From the NCBI RefSeq assembly GCF_026262505.1, contig NC_067206.1, positions 23,761,896 to 23,825,895 on the forward strand: a DNA stretch of 64,000 nucleotides, in the 5' to 3' direction. The position numbers and the translations under genes are program-made. Below are positions 41,061 through 49,646 of the stretch, piece by piece. This DNA comes from Trichomonas vaginalis G3 (Eukaryota > Parabasalia > Trichomonadida > Trichomonadidae). The notes beneath the pieces were generated by a model. It searched no databases, was not told where the DNA came from, and saw only the letters and a program-made list of their open reading frames with translations. Position 1 is the first letter of the stretch. Each line of letters opens with the position of its first letter.

Positions 41061-41262
41061 AGTATCCCTAAGTCGTGTACGGAGGCACTGCGCGCCTCCT
41101 TACCCATTATATGTGAATTTGACACTTTACAAAACCGTTAACGTATATTTTACAACACAAACACAAACACCAACTTAACCTTAAATATTTATAAAGCCGC
41201 CAACCAATTCACCTCACTAACGTTTTCACAAACGACTTCACTACTGTAAAAATAAACGTTCT
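41061..41262 (+). repeat. M2 left terminal inverted repeat
   Basis: It starts AGTATCC. Landmarks shared in reverse with the right end are GCGCGCCTCC (41089), TTTGACA, AAATATTTATAAA (about 41183), TTCACCTCA and AAATAAACGTTC (41250). The similarity is clear in blocks but not continuous. Confidence 0.7.
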
Positions 41263-41597
41263 CATTTACAAAAGTATTGCAACTCTTCCCATTGCTGTGC
41301 TTCACACAATAGTTCATATTCTTCAGTATCGCTGCTGTCGCTCCAATCGTCAGAGTCAAAATCACTGTCATAGTTTATACCTGTAAGTTTTGACAAAGCT
41401 AATGAAACACGTTTACCGTTTGTATCGTATGCTTGTATAAACTTTCCATTCTTCATTCCTTCATAAACGCTCAAACTAACTTTACCCTTTCTCCCTCGTA
41501 TCTGATAGAATGTATTTTCACGAGGAACGAAGAACAAATTCTTGAACTCATGACCGTTGTAGTTTGTTATCTCAATAGTTTTCGTCATTACATCCAA
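41262..41597 (-). CDS. M2 unknown protein, 111 aa, acidic tail
   Basis: The N-terminal 75 residues are beta-like (TIEITNYNGHEFKNLFFVPR, GRKGKVSLSVYEG). Then comes a strongly acidic stretch (DSDFDSDDWSDSSDTEEYE). It is the outermost M2 gene next to the left end and has the TTTATTTTGGATGTA leader related to other M2 starts. It might be a DNA mimic or a virion accessory protein, but nothing proves it. Confidence 0.5.
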   Translation of the reverse strand: MDVMTKTIEITNYNGHEFKNLFFVPRENTFYQIRGRKGKVSLSVYEGMKNGKFIQAYDTNGKRVSLALSKLTGINYDSDFDSDDWSDSSDTEEYELLCEAQQWEELQYFCK

Positions 41598-41685
41598 AAT
41601 AAAATAAAATTTATATAAAAAATAAACTTAAAATTAATGATATCACCACTCCCACACGTATGAAAACATAGCGCAAAAATAAATT

Positions 41686-41737
41686 TAGGTGAAGTGGTGA
41701 AATCTCACCTCTTTTTTCACCTCTTTTTTCACCTCAT
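41686..41737. repeat. AGGTGA/TCACCT box 1
   Basis: TAGGTGAAGTGGTGAAATCTC, then three TCACCTC steps separated by TTTTT. It lies between the stop of the 171-aa gene and the 111-aa gene (both minus). First of six similar M2 intergenic boxes. Confidence 0.75.
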
Positions 41738-41741
41738 GAAT

Positions 41742-42257
41742 TCATTGCTTTATAACTCTCTTCCTTGGTTTCTTTTTAGTTGCTTTCTTCACGTCTGTCT
41801 CCAACTTGACTGTCTTTCTTCTTCGTCCGTAATGATACCAGTTACTTCCACCAGTCAATGGGTCAAATGGTCTTTCGTAAGGGTTTCCATACATTCCATA
41901 GGGACCATACGGAAGAACTACTGGTGGAGGAAGAGTTCCATCGACTCTATTTAAATGCATTGTTTCACCTTTCATCTGGTCATTAAAGTCTTTTGCATGT
42001 TTTGCAAACTCATCGTCCTTTCCTAAAGCATTTTCTGACTCAGTCGCAACCAAATTGGATGCTTTATTTATGAGCCCTATTTTATTTAATCTTAACTTCT
42101 TTGCAACCCAGCCTCCAATCTTTCCTTTATTTGCATCTAATGTCTTCGAAACCCTTCCTCCACTCATTTTATTTACTGCGTCATAAGCTCCAAGTGCTTT
42201 TGCTCCAAATGCTAATGCTTTTGTTCCCATTGCGCCTAAAGCTGCCCAAGCTACCAT
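41742..42257 (-). CDS. M2 virion-like protein, Gly/Ala-rich N-terminus, basic C-terminus
   Basis: 171 aa. The N-terminus (MVAWAALGAMGTKALAFGAK) is small, hydrophobic and helix-forming, like membrane-active segments of minor virion proteins. The middle carries a Pro/Tyr/Gly-rich turn region (PPPVVLPYGPYGMYGNPYE). The C-terminus is basic (KKATKKKPRKRVIKQ), suited to DNA binding. Together this resembles adenovirus pVI/pX-like core or membrane-lytic proteins in general plan, not in sequence. It adjoins the 74-aa gene with no gap and lies in the capsid block. Confidence 0.5.
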   Translation of the reverse strand: MVAWAALGAMGTKALAFGAKALGAYDAVNKMSGGRVSKTLDANKGKIGGWVAKKLRLNKIGLINKASNLVATESENALGKDDEFAKHAKDFNDQMKGETMHLNRVDGTLPPPVVLPYGPYGMYGNPYERPFDPLTGGSNWYHYGRRRKTVKLETDVKKATKKKPRKRVIKQ

Positions 42258-42482
42258 TTACACCATATTAAAATCATCTCTCTTCAATATTATCTCATAA
42301 AAGTTCTCGTTACTGGAGAAAGTCAATGAAACATAAACATTCTCACGGGCTTCGCCCTCACCGCTTTGCGGTCTATCTAACTTCTTTCTTATCTCATCTA
42401 TTCGCTTCAAAATGTCTGAACAATTGCTAACATCTTCTACAACAGTTATTTCATCATGAATGACCTTCAAGAACAAGCTCAT
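42258..42482 (-). CDS. M2 small protein, 74 aa, with GC hairpin insert
   Basis: It lies exactly between two neighbours with no spacer on either side, so the three genes are packed end to end. It starts MSLFLKVIHDEITVVEDVSN. The middle RPQSGEGEARE is encoded by the GC double hairpin at 42348-42373 and looks inserted between a helix and a beta-rich end. Function unknown. Confidence 0.5.
   Translation of the reverse strand: MSLFLKVIHDEITVVEDVSNCSDILKRIDEIRKKLDRPQSGEGEARENVYVSLTFSSNENFYEIILKRDDFNMV
42348..42373. repeat. GC double hairpin inside an M2 ORF
   Basis: GGGCTTCGCCC (42348-42358) and ACCGCTTTGCGGT (42361-42373), two bases apart, in frame within the 74-aa ORF. Confidence 0.75.
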
Positions 42483-43364
42483 TTAATATGCAATTAAAAT
42501 CATCTCAATAATGAGTCCATCCTTTCCGTCTTTTGGTAGCACAACATCTTTCATTGAAGAAGGTTCGACAAGTCTTATGTTAAACTTACTGACAAAGTTT
42601 GTTATACTATAATGCTTCGGCGGCGAATACATGTAGTTTGAAAGACATAATATAGATTCTTCAGCAAATTCACTTATACTGGATTTTATAACAATGTTCT
42701 CACGAGACCAAATACCACCAATTGACAATCTTGTAAGCAATCCTGCTGAACCTTCAACTGTAAACGTCGATGGTAACATTCCACGAAGGTCATCTATTGA
42801 CATCGTTGAGTCACTGAATTTAAATATTTTCTTAAAGCAATCGTCATTATCTAACCATGCAATAGCTTTGAAGTTTTCATTCGAATATACATCTGCTTCA
42901 TTAAATGTAAAACCTGACTTCTTTGCAGAGACGACTTTAAAATCTATTGAGTTTGTTTCAAAATTATATGCTATGCTAACTTCTGAAGGTAATGGATGCC
43001 CTTCCGCAGTCAGTTGTTCTCTCACTACCGTTTGAAGCTTTGTGTTAAAAACTTTCATGTCATCTCCTGTGTCTAGGTTCACATACACAGCAACAGGAAA
43101 ACTATCTTGCTTCTTTGTTTCATCATTATATCTCAAAACATTAAAGTTCTTCAATAATATTGTTCTTCCTGCTGGAATACTTCTAACTTGTCTTATTTCA
43201 ATAGCTTTCTCACCTCCTACATACTCTACCCAGTGCCTTGGATATTCATAAGTATACTGACTTTCTTGAATTTTGGTAGGTTTCATCATAACGTGTTCAT
43301 AGTATATCTTTATACTCTTGTCAGTTAGACTCGGTGCTATGTTCTGAATATTTCTGACTTGCAT
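42483..43364 (-). CDS. M2 capsid-type beta protein, paralogue of 59116-59930
   Basis: 293 aa from the ATG at 43364, chosen because the upstream extension would overlap the divergent ATPase start at 43381. It is beta-rich throughout. The last 75 residues (GIWSRENIVIKSS ... VVLPKDGKDGLIIEM) match the product at 59116-59448 (WDRKQAILYSN ... FLPPDGKDCLYIEA), so M2 has two copies of this fold. The plan of a late tryptophan, a surface strand and a closing beta sheet is like the penton/minor-capsid jelly rolls of Polintons. A virion role is inferred. Confidence 0.5.
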   Translation of the reverse strand: MQVRNIQNIAPSLTDKSIKIYYEHVMMKPTKIQESQYTYEYPRHWVEYVGGEKAIEIRQVRSIPAGRTILLKNFNVLRYNDETKKQDSFPVAVYVNLDTGDDMKVFNTKLQTVVREQLTAEGHPLPSEVSIAYNFETNSIDFKVVSAKKSGFTFNEADVYSNENFKAIAWLDNDDCFKKIFKFSDSTMSIDDLRGMLPSTFTVEGSAGLLTRLSIGGIWSRENIVIKSSISEFAEESILCLSNYMYSPPKHYSITNFVSKFNIRLVEPSSMKDVVLPKDGKDGLIIEMILIAY

Positions 43365-43380
43365 TTTTAATGAAGATAAA

Positions 43381-44268
43381 ATGAAGCATTTAATACATGA
43401 CGTAGATGAAGACATGAATGAAACTACAGACAAACTTAACTCTTCTCTCATTCTTCCTTTCAGCAAAGATTATGAGTTCTGTTCAAATGGTGTTTATTTC
43501 TATTGTGGAAAGATGGGGTCAGGTAAGACATTTAACCTCATTCGTCATATACTCATAACAGAGCGTTTAGGTCAAGATTCATATTATGACCAAATCATTA
43601 TATCAGCAACTTCAGACTCTATGGACTCAACAGCGAAAACATTTATGTCAAAAGTTCAAGCCTCTGTCGTTAAAGTTCCAGACAGTGAACTCATTGAATT
43701 TCTTCAACGTTACATTCGACGTAAGAGGAAATATTATGCCATCGTAGAGTTCATACAGTCAGGAATGCAAAAGACTTCAGAAGAGATGGAAAGAATTATT
43801 GACAAACACCACTTACGTCAGTACTCAGGAGTTTACGATATGAAACGACTGACAAACTACATTCTATCAAAACTTTCAAAATACCCCTTCAAAAAGTATC
43901 CTTCAAACACTCTGCTCGTTTGCGACGACTTCGCCGGAAAAGGTTTAGTGTCAAAGCCTGACTCACCATTAGCTAATATCATTACTAAAGTCAGACATTA
44001 CCACTTAACTGTAGCAATACTTATGCAAACATGGAGGTTTTTAGCTTTAAACATAAAACGTCTCATAACTGACTTCGTTATCTTTCAAGGTTTCTCACGC
44101 TATGACATTGAACTCATTTGGAAACAGTCAGGTATAACATTACCTTTTGAAGAAATTTGGGAAGCATATAAGTCTCTCATCTCTCCTCGTTCATACCTTG
44201 AGATTCATATCATGACTAATACCATTAAAGTCAAAAATATTCCATGGGAACGACCAACATTGTTTTAA
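43381..44268 (+). CDS. FtsK/HerA-type DNA-packaging ATPase
   Basis: 295 aa. The Walker A motif is YFYCGKMGSGKTF (about residues 38-50). Walker B is NTLLVCDDFAGKG (about 177-189), followed by a KVRHYHLTVAILMQTWR strand like the sensor region. This is the A32/FtsK-HerA packaging ATPase that pumps DNA into capsids in Mavericks, virophages and large DNA viruses. It starts 16 bases from the divergent capsid-type gene, so the two must share a very small promoter. Its stop overlaps the end of the convergent 172-aa gene by four bases. The ORF is open over its full length. Confidence 0.88.
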   Translation: MKHLIHDVDEDMNETTDKLNSSLILPFSKDYEFCSNGVYFYCGKMGSGKTFNLIRHILITERLGQDSYYDQIIISATSDSMDSTAKTFMSKVQASVVKVPDSELIEFLQRYIRRKRKYYAIVEFIQSGMQKTSEEMERIIDKHHLRQYSGVYDMKRLTNYILSKLSKYPFKKYPSNTLLVCDDFAGKGLVSKPDSPLANIITKVRHYHLTVAILMQTWRFLALNIKRLITDFVIFQGFSRYDIELIWKQSGITLPFEEIWEAYKSLISPRSYLEIHIMTNTIKVKNIPWERPTLF

Positions 44269-44783
44269 AGTTTAACCTTCAATTGACTGATGGTAAACAA
44301 ATTCCATGCATCTCTGTCGCCATTTCTGTTAATATTTTTGCTGTCATTCATATCATCCACTTCCCCATCCGTTAACTTTTGAGGATATGCGTTAGAATAG
44401 CTGTTCTTAAATGAAGGCTTTTCACCTTTTAGCGCATAAACTCTATAACTTTCTGCATACTTTATGTTTGAACCTCCTGAGCCATCATTGACATAAATTT
44501 TTATAGGCTTCCACCCTTTGTTCATGTTCCTGCTTCTTCCCTTAGCTCTTTTGTTCAGTAGTTCTACATCTTTATACACAGCACCTGTCTCAGTGAATTC
44601 AACAATATTTTCATTCGTTAGCTTTACATTCAAACCCTTGTCGAGTATATTGTTCATTTCATACATATAAAAGGTTTTTATTCTATATGAAATGAGAAGC
44701 AAATCCATCTTAGCTGGTGCCGTTAATGTTCCAATTGAACCAACATCAAATGTTGACTCACGAACGACAAACAATATTGTCAT
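44265..44783 (-). CDS. M2 unknown protein, 172 aa
   Basis: It reads TLTAPAKMDLLLISYRIKTF, then NNILDKGLNVKLTNENIVEF and a basic, Gly/Asn-rich stretch (KIYVNDGSGGSNIKYAES) toward an Asp/Asn-rich C-terminus. It is convergent with the ATPase. Protein-like sequence also continues upstream, so this may be part of a longer gene. No family recognised. Confidence 0.4.
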   Translation of the reverse strand: MTILFVVRESTFDVGSIGTLTAPAKMDLLLISYRIKTFYMYEMNNILDKGLNVKLTNENIVEFTETGAVYKDVELLNKRAKGRSRNMNKGWKPIKIYVNDGSGGSNIKYAESYRVYALKGEKPSFKNSYSNAYPQKLTDGEVDDMNDSKNINRNGDRDAWNLFTISQLKVKL

Positions 44784-44972
44784 AAAGAACTATAGTTCAG
44801 AGTGTTTGAAAGAAAAAGAACCAGAACTGAAATCCGTGAATTTAAACTCAGCTTCAAACGCTAACGCTACATCAGATGTTAAGTTAGAGTATCCACCACT
44901 GGACCAAATTCTTTCAGAGAAGCAACGAACAACCTTACATAAATGTTCAAACAAATCCTTCAGATAACGTAG

Positions 44973-45284
44973 ACCATTACCTTCTTCAGTTATACCAAAC
45001 AATTTTACTCAAAAGACGATAAGAAGCTTTTGACAAATCTTATAAGTAAGAACCAAATAATTCTAACAAAGGAGGACCTTGAAAATGTTATATCACGAAT
45101 AACAGGGAAACAATGTGTCATTGACTATCTCGACCCTGAAATCGAATGCTGTGGTCAAACGCCACCATTCATGAAAATAGGTAACATCCGCATCATTGAA
45201 ACACCAGGAACTACAGGAGTTGAGTTTAAGTATAAATATTCGAACGAGTATACAAAACTTTCAACAAATATAAGCTTTGTTTGA
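44973..45284 (+). pseudogene. M2 fossil gene part, unknown
   Basis: A stretch with good protein character (FYSKDDKKLLTNLISKNQII, CVIDYLDPEIECCG, NIRIIETPGTTGVEFKY) on the plus strand, convergent with the 89-aa gene. It belongs to a broken gene of M2. No family recognised. Confidence 0.35.
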
Positions 45285-45300
45285 AATATGTTTTAGTAAA

Positions 45301-45570
45301 TTAAAGCAATTTGTAATATCTATCCAAAACTTCTTCAACAGTATCGAACTCATCTTCATAATGCAAACCTAATCTTATTGACTTGGTGCAGTTTTCACTA
45401 ACACAATATAGCGCTTTGCGCTCGGCGCCTTTGACGCCTTTTTCTGTTCTCTTGACTGACATAACTAACTCATTTGTTTCATCAAACAGCAACAACCAAA
45501 GTTCATGACCTAATACATAACATTCATACTTTATATTTTTAGCTCTGAGTTCTCTTGTAAGCTGTTGCAT
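45301..45570 (-). CDS. M2 small protein, 89 aa, with GC hairpin insert
   Basis: MQQLTRELRAKNIKYECYVL begins a small alpha/beta protein, and GHELWLLLFDETNELVMSVK follows. TEKGVKGAERKA is encoded by the GC hairpins at 45410-45438. The C-terminal helix is DEFDTVEEVLDRYYKLL. It overlaps the end of the penton-like gene by 40 bases in another frame. Function unknown. Confidence 0.45.
   Translation of the reverse strand: MQQLTRELRAKNIKYECYVLGHELWLLLFDETNELVMSVKRTEKGVKGAERKALYCVSENCTKSIRLGLHYEDEFDTVEEVLDRYYKLL
45410..45438. repeat. GC double hairpin inside an M2 ORF
   Basis: AGCGCTTTGCGCT (45410-45422) and GGCG...CGCC (45424-45438), side by side, in frame in the 89-aa ORF. Confidence 0.6.
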
Positions 45571-46340
45571 TTAATATTTTCTAAAAAGTCAACTTCAACA
45601 GTCATTCGCACTGGTGCCTTCAGTTCTACAGGCTCTCCTTGAAAGTCAACAAGTCTGAATTGCATGTCTTTCAAATTATGAGGACTAATGCGAACCCATT
45701 TACCTAAATGAGTTACTATGACAGGAACGTTTGGAATGAACATTGAATTGACTGCATAACAGAAGGATTTATATTCTACTGAACCTTTACTATTAACTCC
45801 TGAAATACCTGTGACATTAGCTATTTTTGACTCAATGTACAAACAATTGCCATAACATACGTATGGAACAGATTTCATCTCAATCGTTTTGTCAACACTT
45901 TTCAAAGGACATGTCATATGGTATGCTCCTAAAAGAAGTTGAACTCTATGACTCATTCGTGTTATCTTAAACTCCTTCGCATAACTGAACTTCAAAACTC
46001 CTGCAATAAGTTTAACATTCATTAAGTTTTCTTCGTTCTCCTTGTTTATTGTAGTATTTATGAGAGCATTTAACACTCCAGCTAATGTTTCCATCTTATA
46101 TTCTACATTATTGTGAAATCTTATTTCGTGCTTCTTTCCATCTATTTCAAGCTCCATGAAATCTGTTTCATCTGTTATAACGAATGAAGCGATAGTATTG
46201 AAGTCAACAACTCTGAAAGCAAGCGCTTCATTCTGAAGACCTAAGTTTGTTTGTAGCTTTACTGTTCCGTATTCGTTTGGGTCTGTACTTTGCAAATAGA
46301 ACAACATTTTATTCTCATTAAAATATGAGTATTGCTGCAT
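45531..46340 (-). CDS. Penton-like minor capsid protein of M2
   Basis: 269 aa. The C-terminal third reads CLYIESKIANVTGISG, SMFIPNVPVIVTHLGKWVRI and FRLVDFQGEPVELKAPVRM. This strand pattern, an early L-x-hydrophobic-x-S strand, a Y/F-x-x-V-x step, then L-x-D-x-x-G-x-x-V and a final hydrophobic strand, is the one seen in the penton/minor-capsid proteins of Polintons. Penton proteins form the five-fold vertices of the icosahedral shell. The ORF is open and lies in the capsid block. It starts about 10 bases from the start of the divergent fibre-region gene. Confidence 0.55.
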   Translation of the reverse strand: MQQYSYFNENKMLFYLQSTDPNEYGTVKLQTNLGLQNEALAFRVVDFNTIASFVITDETDFMELEIDGKKHEIRFHNNVEYKMETLAGVLNALINTTINKENEENLMNVKLIAGVLKFSYAKEFKITRMSHRVQLLLGAYHMTCPLKSVDKTIEMKSVPYVCYGNCLYIESKIANVTGISGVNSKGSVEYKSFCYAVNSMFIPNVPVIVTHLGKWVRISPHNLKDMQFRLVDFQGEPVELKAPVRMTVEVDFLENIKCNSLQENSELKI

Positions 46341-47312
46341 ATGCGTATGAAGCTGACAGAGCTAAACGTTTATATTTTGGTCAATACTCTCTCACACTTA
46401 CTGACAAATATATTGTTATTTCTGATGGAAATTACCGAGAAATACATAACATGGAAGGACTATGAAAAGTTTGACCCTATTTTAACTCCATGTACATGCC
46501 CATTCATTGTAAATGGTGAAGTTGTCATGAAGAACGACACAACTGTTTATAGGTCTGTTCATGAAGCGTTAGAATATATGTTGAATTATAATCCCGAAAG
46601 ATTTGACCCAAGCACTACGTCATGTACAATGCCTTTTATTAAGGATGGTGAAATCGTAAGAGTTTCCGAATTCAACGGTTTATACTGCTGTTCAAAACAG
46701 TTTACAAACATTTTAGCGAATATCTTTAATTCAGAACTACAGAAATAAAATTACCATATATAACAGATGCTAAAGAAATTAAATCAAAAACGACAACATT
46801 TTACGTCACTTAATGATTTAATGACTTATATCATTAATATTCCTGCACCAACTACAGCATTTGATCCAAACTCGACGGTTTGCAGTGTACCTTTCATTAA
46901 CGACAGTTCATTAATTACTTTAAGGATTCAACAGTTAATGAATCATTAAAGGCGTCATTAATGAAAATCATTGATTTTAATTCATTCACGAATACATATA
47001 ATTCATTCATTAATGTTTCATATGCTTCTAAAGAAGGTGAGCCAAAAACTATCGTAAAGCGGTGTATGAAATAAAAGCATCAACGACGAAATTGAATTCG
47101 TTAACTTTTGACGGTGATAGTTTCGTTAATGACATAACATCGGGGAAAACAATTTTAACGAAAGAATATTTAAAATCTCATGTTAGTGAGTTCGTTGAAA
47201 TTGAAAAAAGAGGTGGAATTAAGTTCGATCCACTGAATTTCATTTTCAGCTTAGCGAATGCGGGTGTTAGTTTCGCTGAATGGACAACTATACAGAGTGA
47301 AATAAATGCAAT
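46332..47312 (+). pseudogene. M2 fossil region with FDPxxTxCxxPFI repeats
   Basis: Upstream of the fibre ORF, on the same strand, lie three or more copies of a phrase: KFDPILTPCTCPFIVNGE, RFDPSTTSCTMPFIKDGE and AFDPNSTVCSVPFINDSS, each about 50 residues apart and each followed by a helical spacer. A weaker FDPLNFIFS lies near 47225. The repeated phrase suggests an array of small beta modules, as in fibre shafts or virion attachment proteins. The region is broken and contains several breaks. Confidence 0.5.
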
Positions 47313-49556
47313 ATGGACGTTTTTGGGTCAAAAGCGGGAATGGGTGAGCTTGTAAATGCTGCAAGAACATTAGGTGAAACAGGAAATTTTGTAGATGGTT
47401 TTAAAAGACTTGTTTCAAATGTTTTAACAAACACAAAGAAATTATTTAGATATACCATACATAACGGACGGATTTTCGAACAGGTAGCAACAAACCCTCC
47501 GGTTATGGCTGCGTTGATGATGGTTAGAGATATAAAACCACGTAACGACGGGAACGAAGAACATGAACAACAGAGCCCAACGGGCTCAGAGCCACATAGT
47601 GGCGAGGATACTGGTCGGGTTATTCAAGACATTAAAAACGTGTATCCTGAAGTTATTGATTTATTTAGAGGAGTTAATGATTCAATTTCAAAACATTCTA
47701 TAACCCTCGATGAAGAGAATAAATTAACAGATTATATATTCGTCATTATTGCAGAATTAATGAAGAGAATAAATGAAAAAGGAATTGGTGATATCATTAA
47801 TGTCAGCGATGTAATGATGAAAAGAAATTTTGACTCATTATTTACAAAACCGAAAACAGAATATAGTCTTTATGACGTAATTACCGAATTAATGAAAAAG
47901 ATTAATGATAATAAGAGTTCTGGCGGAAGAGTTGAATTAGAAGTGAATGATGTTAATGAGAAATTAGCCGAAAAAGCAGATAAAAACCACGTTCATTATA
48001 TAACTTCAGACGAACAGATTATAACGGACTACCATGGATATTTAACACGAAGTGATGAAGCGAAGACAAAAAATGTTAATGAAAGAAGATATAAATACAT
48101 TCGTGCTAAAGGTTATGACATAAGCTGTACTGTACAGTATGATGTAGCTAAAGCACCAGAAGCATTTGGTTATAACGCTGAAATTTATGCCTCTACTTTC
48201 AATGTTAACGGTGTACTAGTTGAACCAAGATTTACTTTGAGAGTTAAGTCAAAAATAACGTTTGAAGATGCTATTAAAAGTAAAGCTGACAAAGATGAAC
48301 TCGAAGCAACGAACAAAGTTTTGAAATCTCATAAACACAACATCTCCGATATAAATGAACTTCAAGCTACATTAGACAGTAAAGCCGACAAAAATCATAC
48401 ACATAAATCCTTCACTACTGTTAGAGCAGACGACATAATATTGAACTTTGACCTTGGTTCAAGTGCACCTTTAGAGAATCCAAGTACAAGCGTAAAAGAT
48501 ACACTAAACTCCTTAAATAACAAATGTATGAATATCGAAGATCATGTCAGAAACTTTGAAACACATGAACTACCAGCAATGTTAGATAAGAAAGCAGATA
48601 AGACTCATACACATACAAGTTTTACAACTGTTGCTATAGAAAGTATTGAAGGAACGGTTGAAGAAACTGGTGGGGATGTATTATATTGTAAACCTCCTAA
48701 CTTTCCACAAGGTTTAACATCGGATGACGACATAACGACGATGAGAAACATTAGATGTAAAGATGTTTATGTCATGAAGGATGAACATAATATTAAATTC
48801 ACTGCTCAAGATTTATATGACAAGAAAGCAGATAAAACTTATGTGGATGCAGAACTAACAAAGAAATTTTCGAAACCAGATACAATGACATTTACAACAG
48901 AAATTATAAATGGTGAACCAGCAACTCCATTTGAATTTGTTAGAGGTCTTCAACCAGATACTTTTGAATTTTTCTTGGATAATTCTATTGAACTAACATT
49001 ACATTATAAAAGTGGAACAAATGCAACATTTCATCCGGGAGATACATTCCAAATGGTATTTAATGACATAAGTTCTTTAGAATATGTTTATAGAGTTATG
49101 AGCATATATGATTTAATATATCCTATAGGAGCTGTTTATACGTCTATGAATCCAATAAATCCAAACACTTTATTTGGTGGTAGATGGTATGAAATAGTTG
49201 ACAGTTTTCCATTCTACACTAATACGCAGTCAATGAAGATGGGAGGTTCAAAGAAAATAGGTATTGAAAACCTTCCTTCACATATGCATAGGTTCAGTGG
49301 AAGAACATCTGTGGAAGGAAACCATTCACATTCAATAACAAAAAGAGGTTATACAAATCTTGCAGCGGGTTCGGATAGACAGGGAATGCATAGATATGAT
49401 ATCACAACTGACCCCAAAGATGTTAGCACAGGTATTTTCTGTGGAACTGCAGGAAATCATACACATGTTGTAGCTGGTATTACAGACCCAGCAGGTAATG
49501 GAAAAGATTATATGCCTCCTTATATAACAATGCACGCTTGGATACGAGTTGGTTAA
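47313..49556 (+). CDS. Phage-tail-collar-type fibre protein of M2
   Basis: 747 aa, open throughout. The N-terminal 200 residues are helical (VNAARTLGETGNFVDGFKRL). The middle contains four or more ADKNHVHYIT / ADKNHTHKSF / ADKTHTHTSF repeats (about residues 220, 360, 430 and 505), typical of trimeric phage tail fibres. The C-terminal 150 residues hold the tail-collar motif: YDLIYPIGAVYTSMNP, FGGRWYEI, IENLPSHMHRFSG, GNHSHSI, GNHTHVV and YMPPYITMHAWIRVG. In phages this collar fold closes the fibre tip. Here it would make a receptor-binding spike of the Maverick virion (inference). A GC double hairpin (47573-47603) is inserted in frame near residue 90. Confidence 0.8.
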   Translation: MDVFGSKAGMGELVNAARTLGETGNFVDGFKRLVSNVLTNTKKLFRYTIHNGRIFEQVATNPPVMAALMMVRDIKPRNDGNEEHEQQSPTGSEPHSGEDTGRVIQDIKNVYPEVIDLFRGVNDSISKHSITLDEENKLTDYIFVIIAELMKRINEKGIGDIINVSDVMMKRNFDSLFTKPKTEYSLYDVITELMKKINDNKSSGGRVELEVNDVNEKLAEKADKNHVHYITSDEQIITDYHGYLTRSDEAKTKNVNERRYKYIRAKGYDISCTVQYDVAKAPEAFGYNAEIYASTFNVNGVLVEPRFTLRVKSKITFEDAIKSKADKDELEATNKVLKSHKHNISDINELQATLDSKADKNHTHKSFTTVRADDIILNFDLGSSAPLENPSTSVKDTLNSLNNKCMNIEDHVRNFETHELPAMLDKKADKTHTHTSFTTVAIESIEGTVEETGGDVLYCKPPNFPQGLTSDDDITTMRNIRCKDVYVMKDEHNIKFTAQDLYDKKADKTYVDAELTKKFSKPDTMTFTTEIINGEPATPFEFVRGLQPDTFEFFLDNSIELTLHYKSGTNATFHPGDTFQMVFNDISSLEYVYRVMSIYDLIYPIGAVYTSMNPINPNTLFGGRWYEIVDSFPFYTNTQSMKMGGSKKIGIENLPSHMHRFSGRTSVEGNHSHSITKRGYTNLAAGSDRQGMHRYDITTDPKDVSTGIFCGTAGNHTHVVAGITDPAGNGKDYMPPYITMHAWIRVG
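47573..47603. repeat. GC double hairpin inside the fibre ORF
   Basis: GAGCCCAACGGGCTC (47573-47587) and GCCACATAGTGGC (47591-47603), three bases apart, translated in frame as SPTGSEPHSGED. Confidence 0.75.
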
Positions 49557-49646
49557 AATCTTTAACTTTACATAAATGAGCTTGAAAGAAGTATTCGAAC
49601 AACATCCATGGAGGTCATTTAAGAAGTTCAATGAAGCTGCAAAGAG

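Noticed and set aside
41061-41100. GGAGGCACTGCGCGCCTCC as another GC hairpin insert
   Set aside because: Its GCGCGCCTCC part recurs at the matching place of the right M2 end, so it belongs to the terminal inverted repeat.
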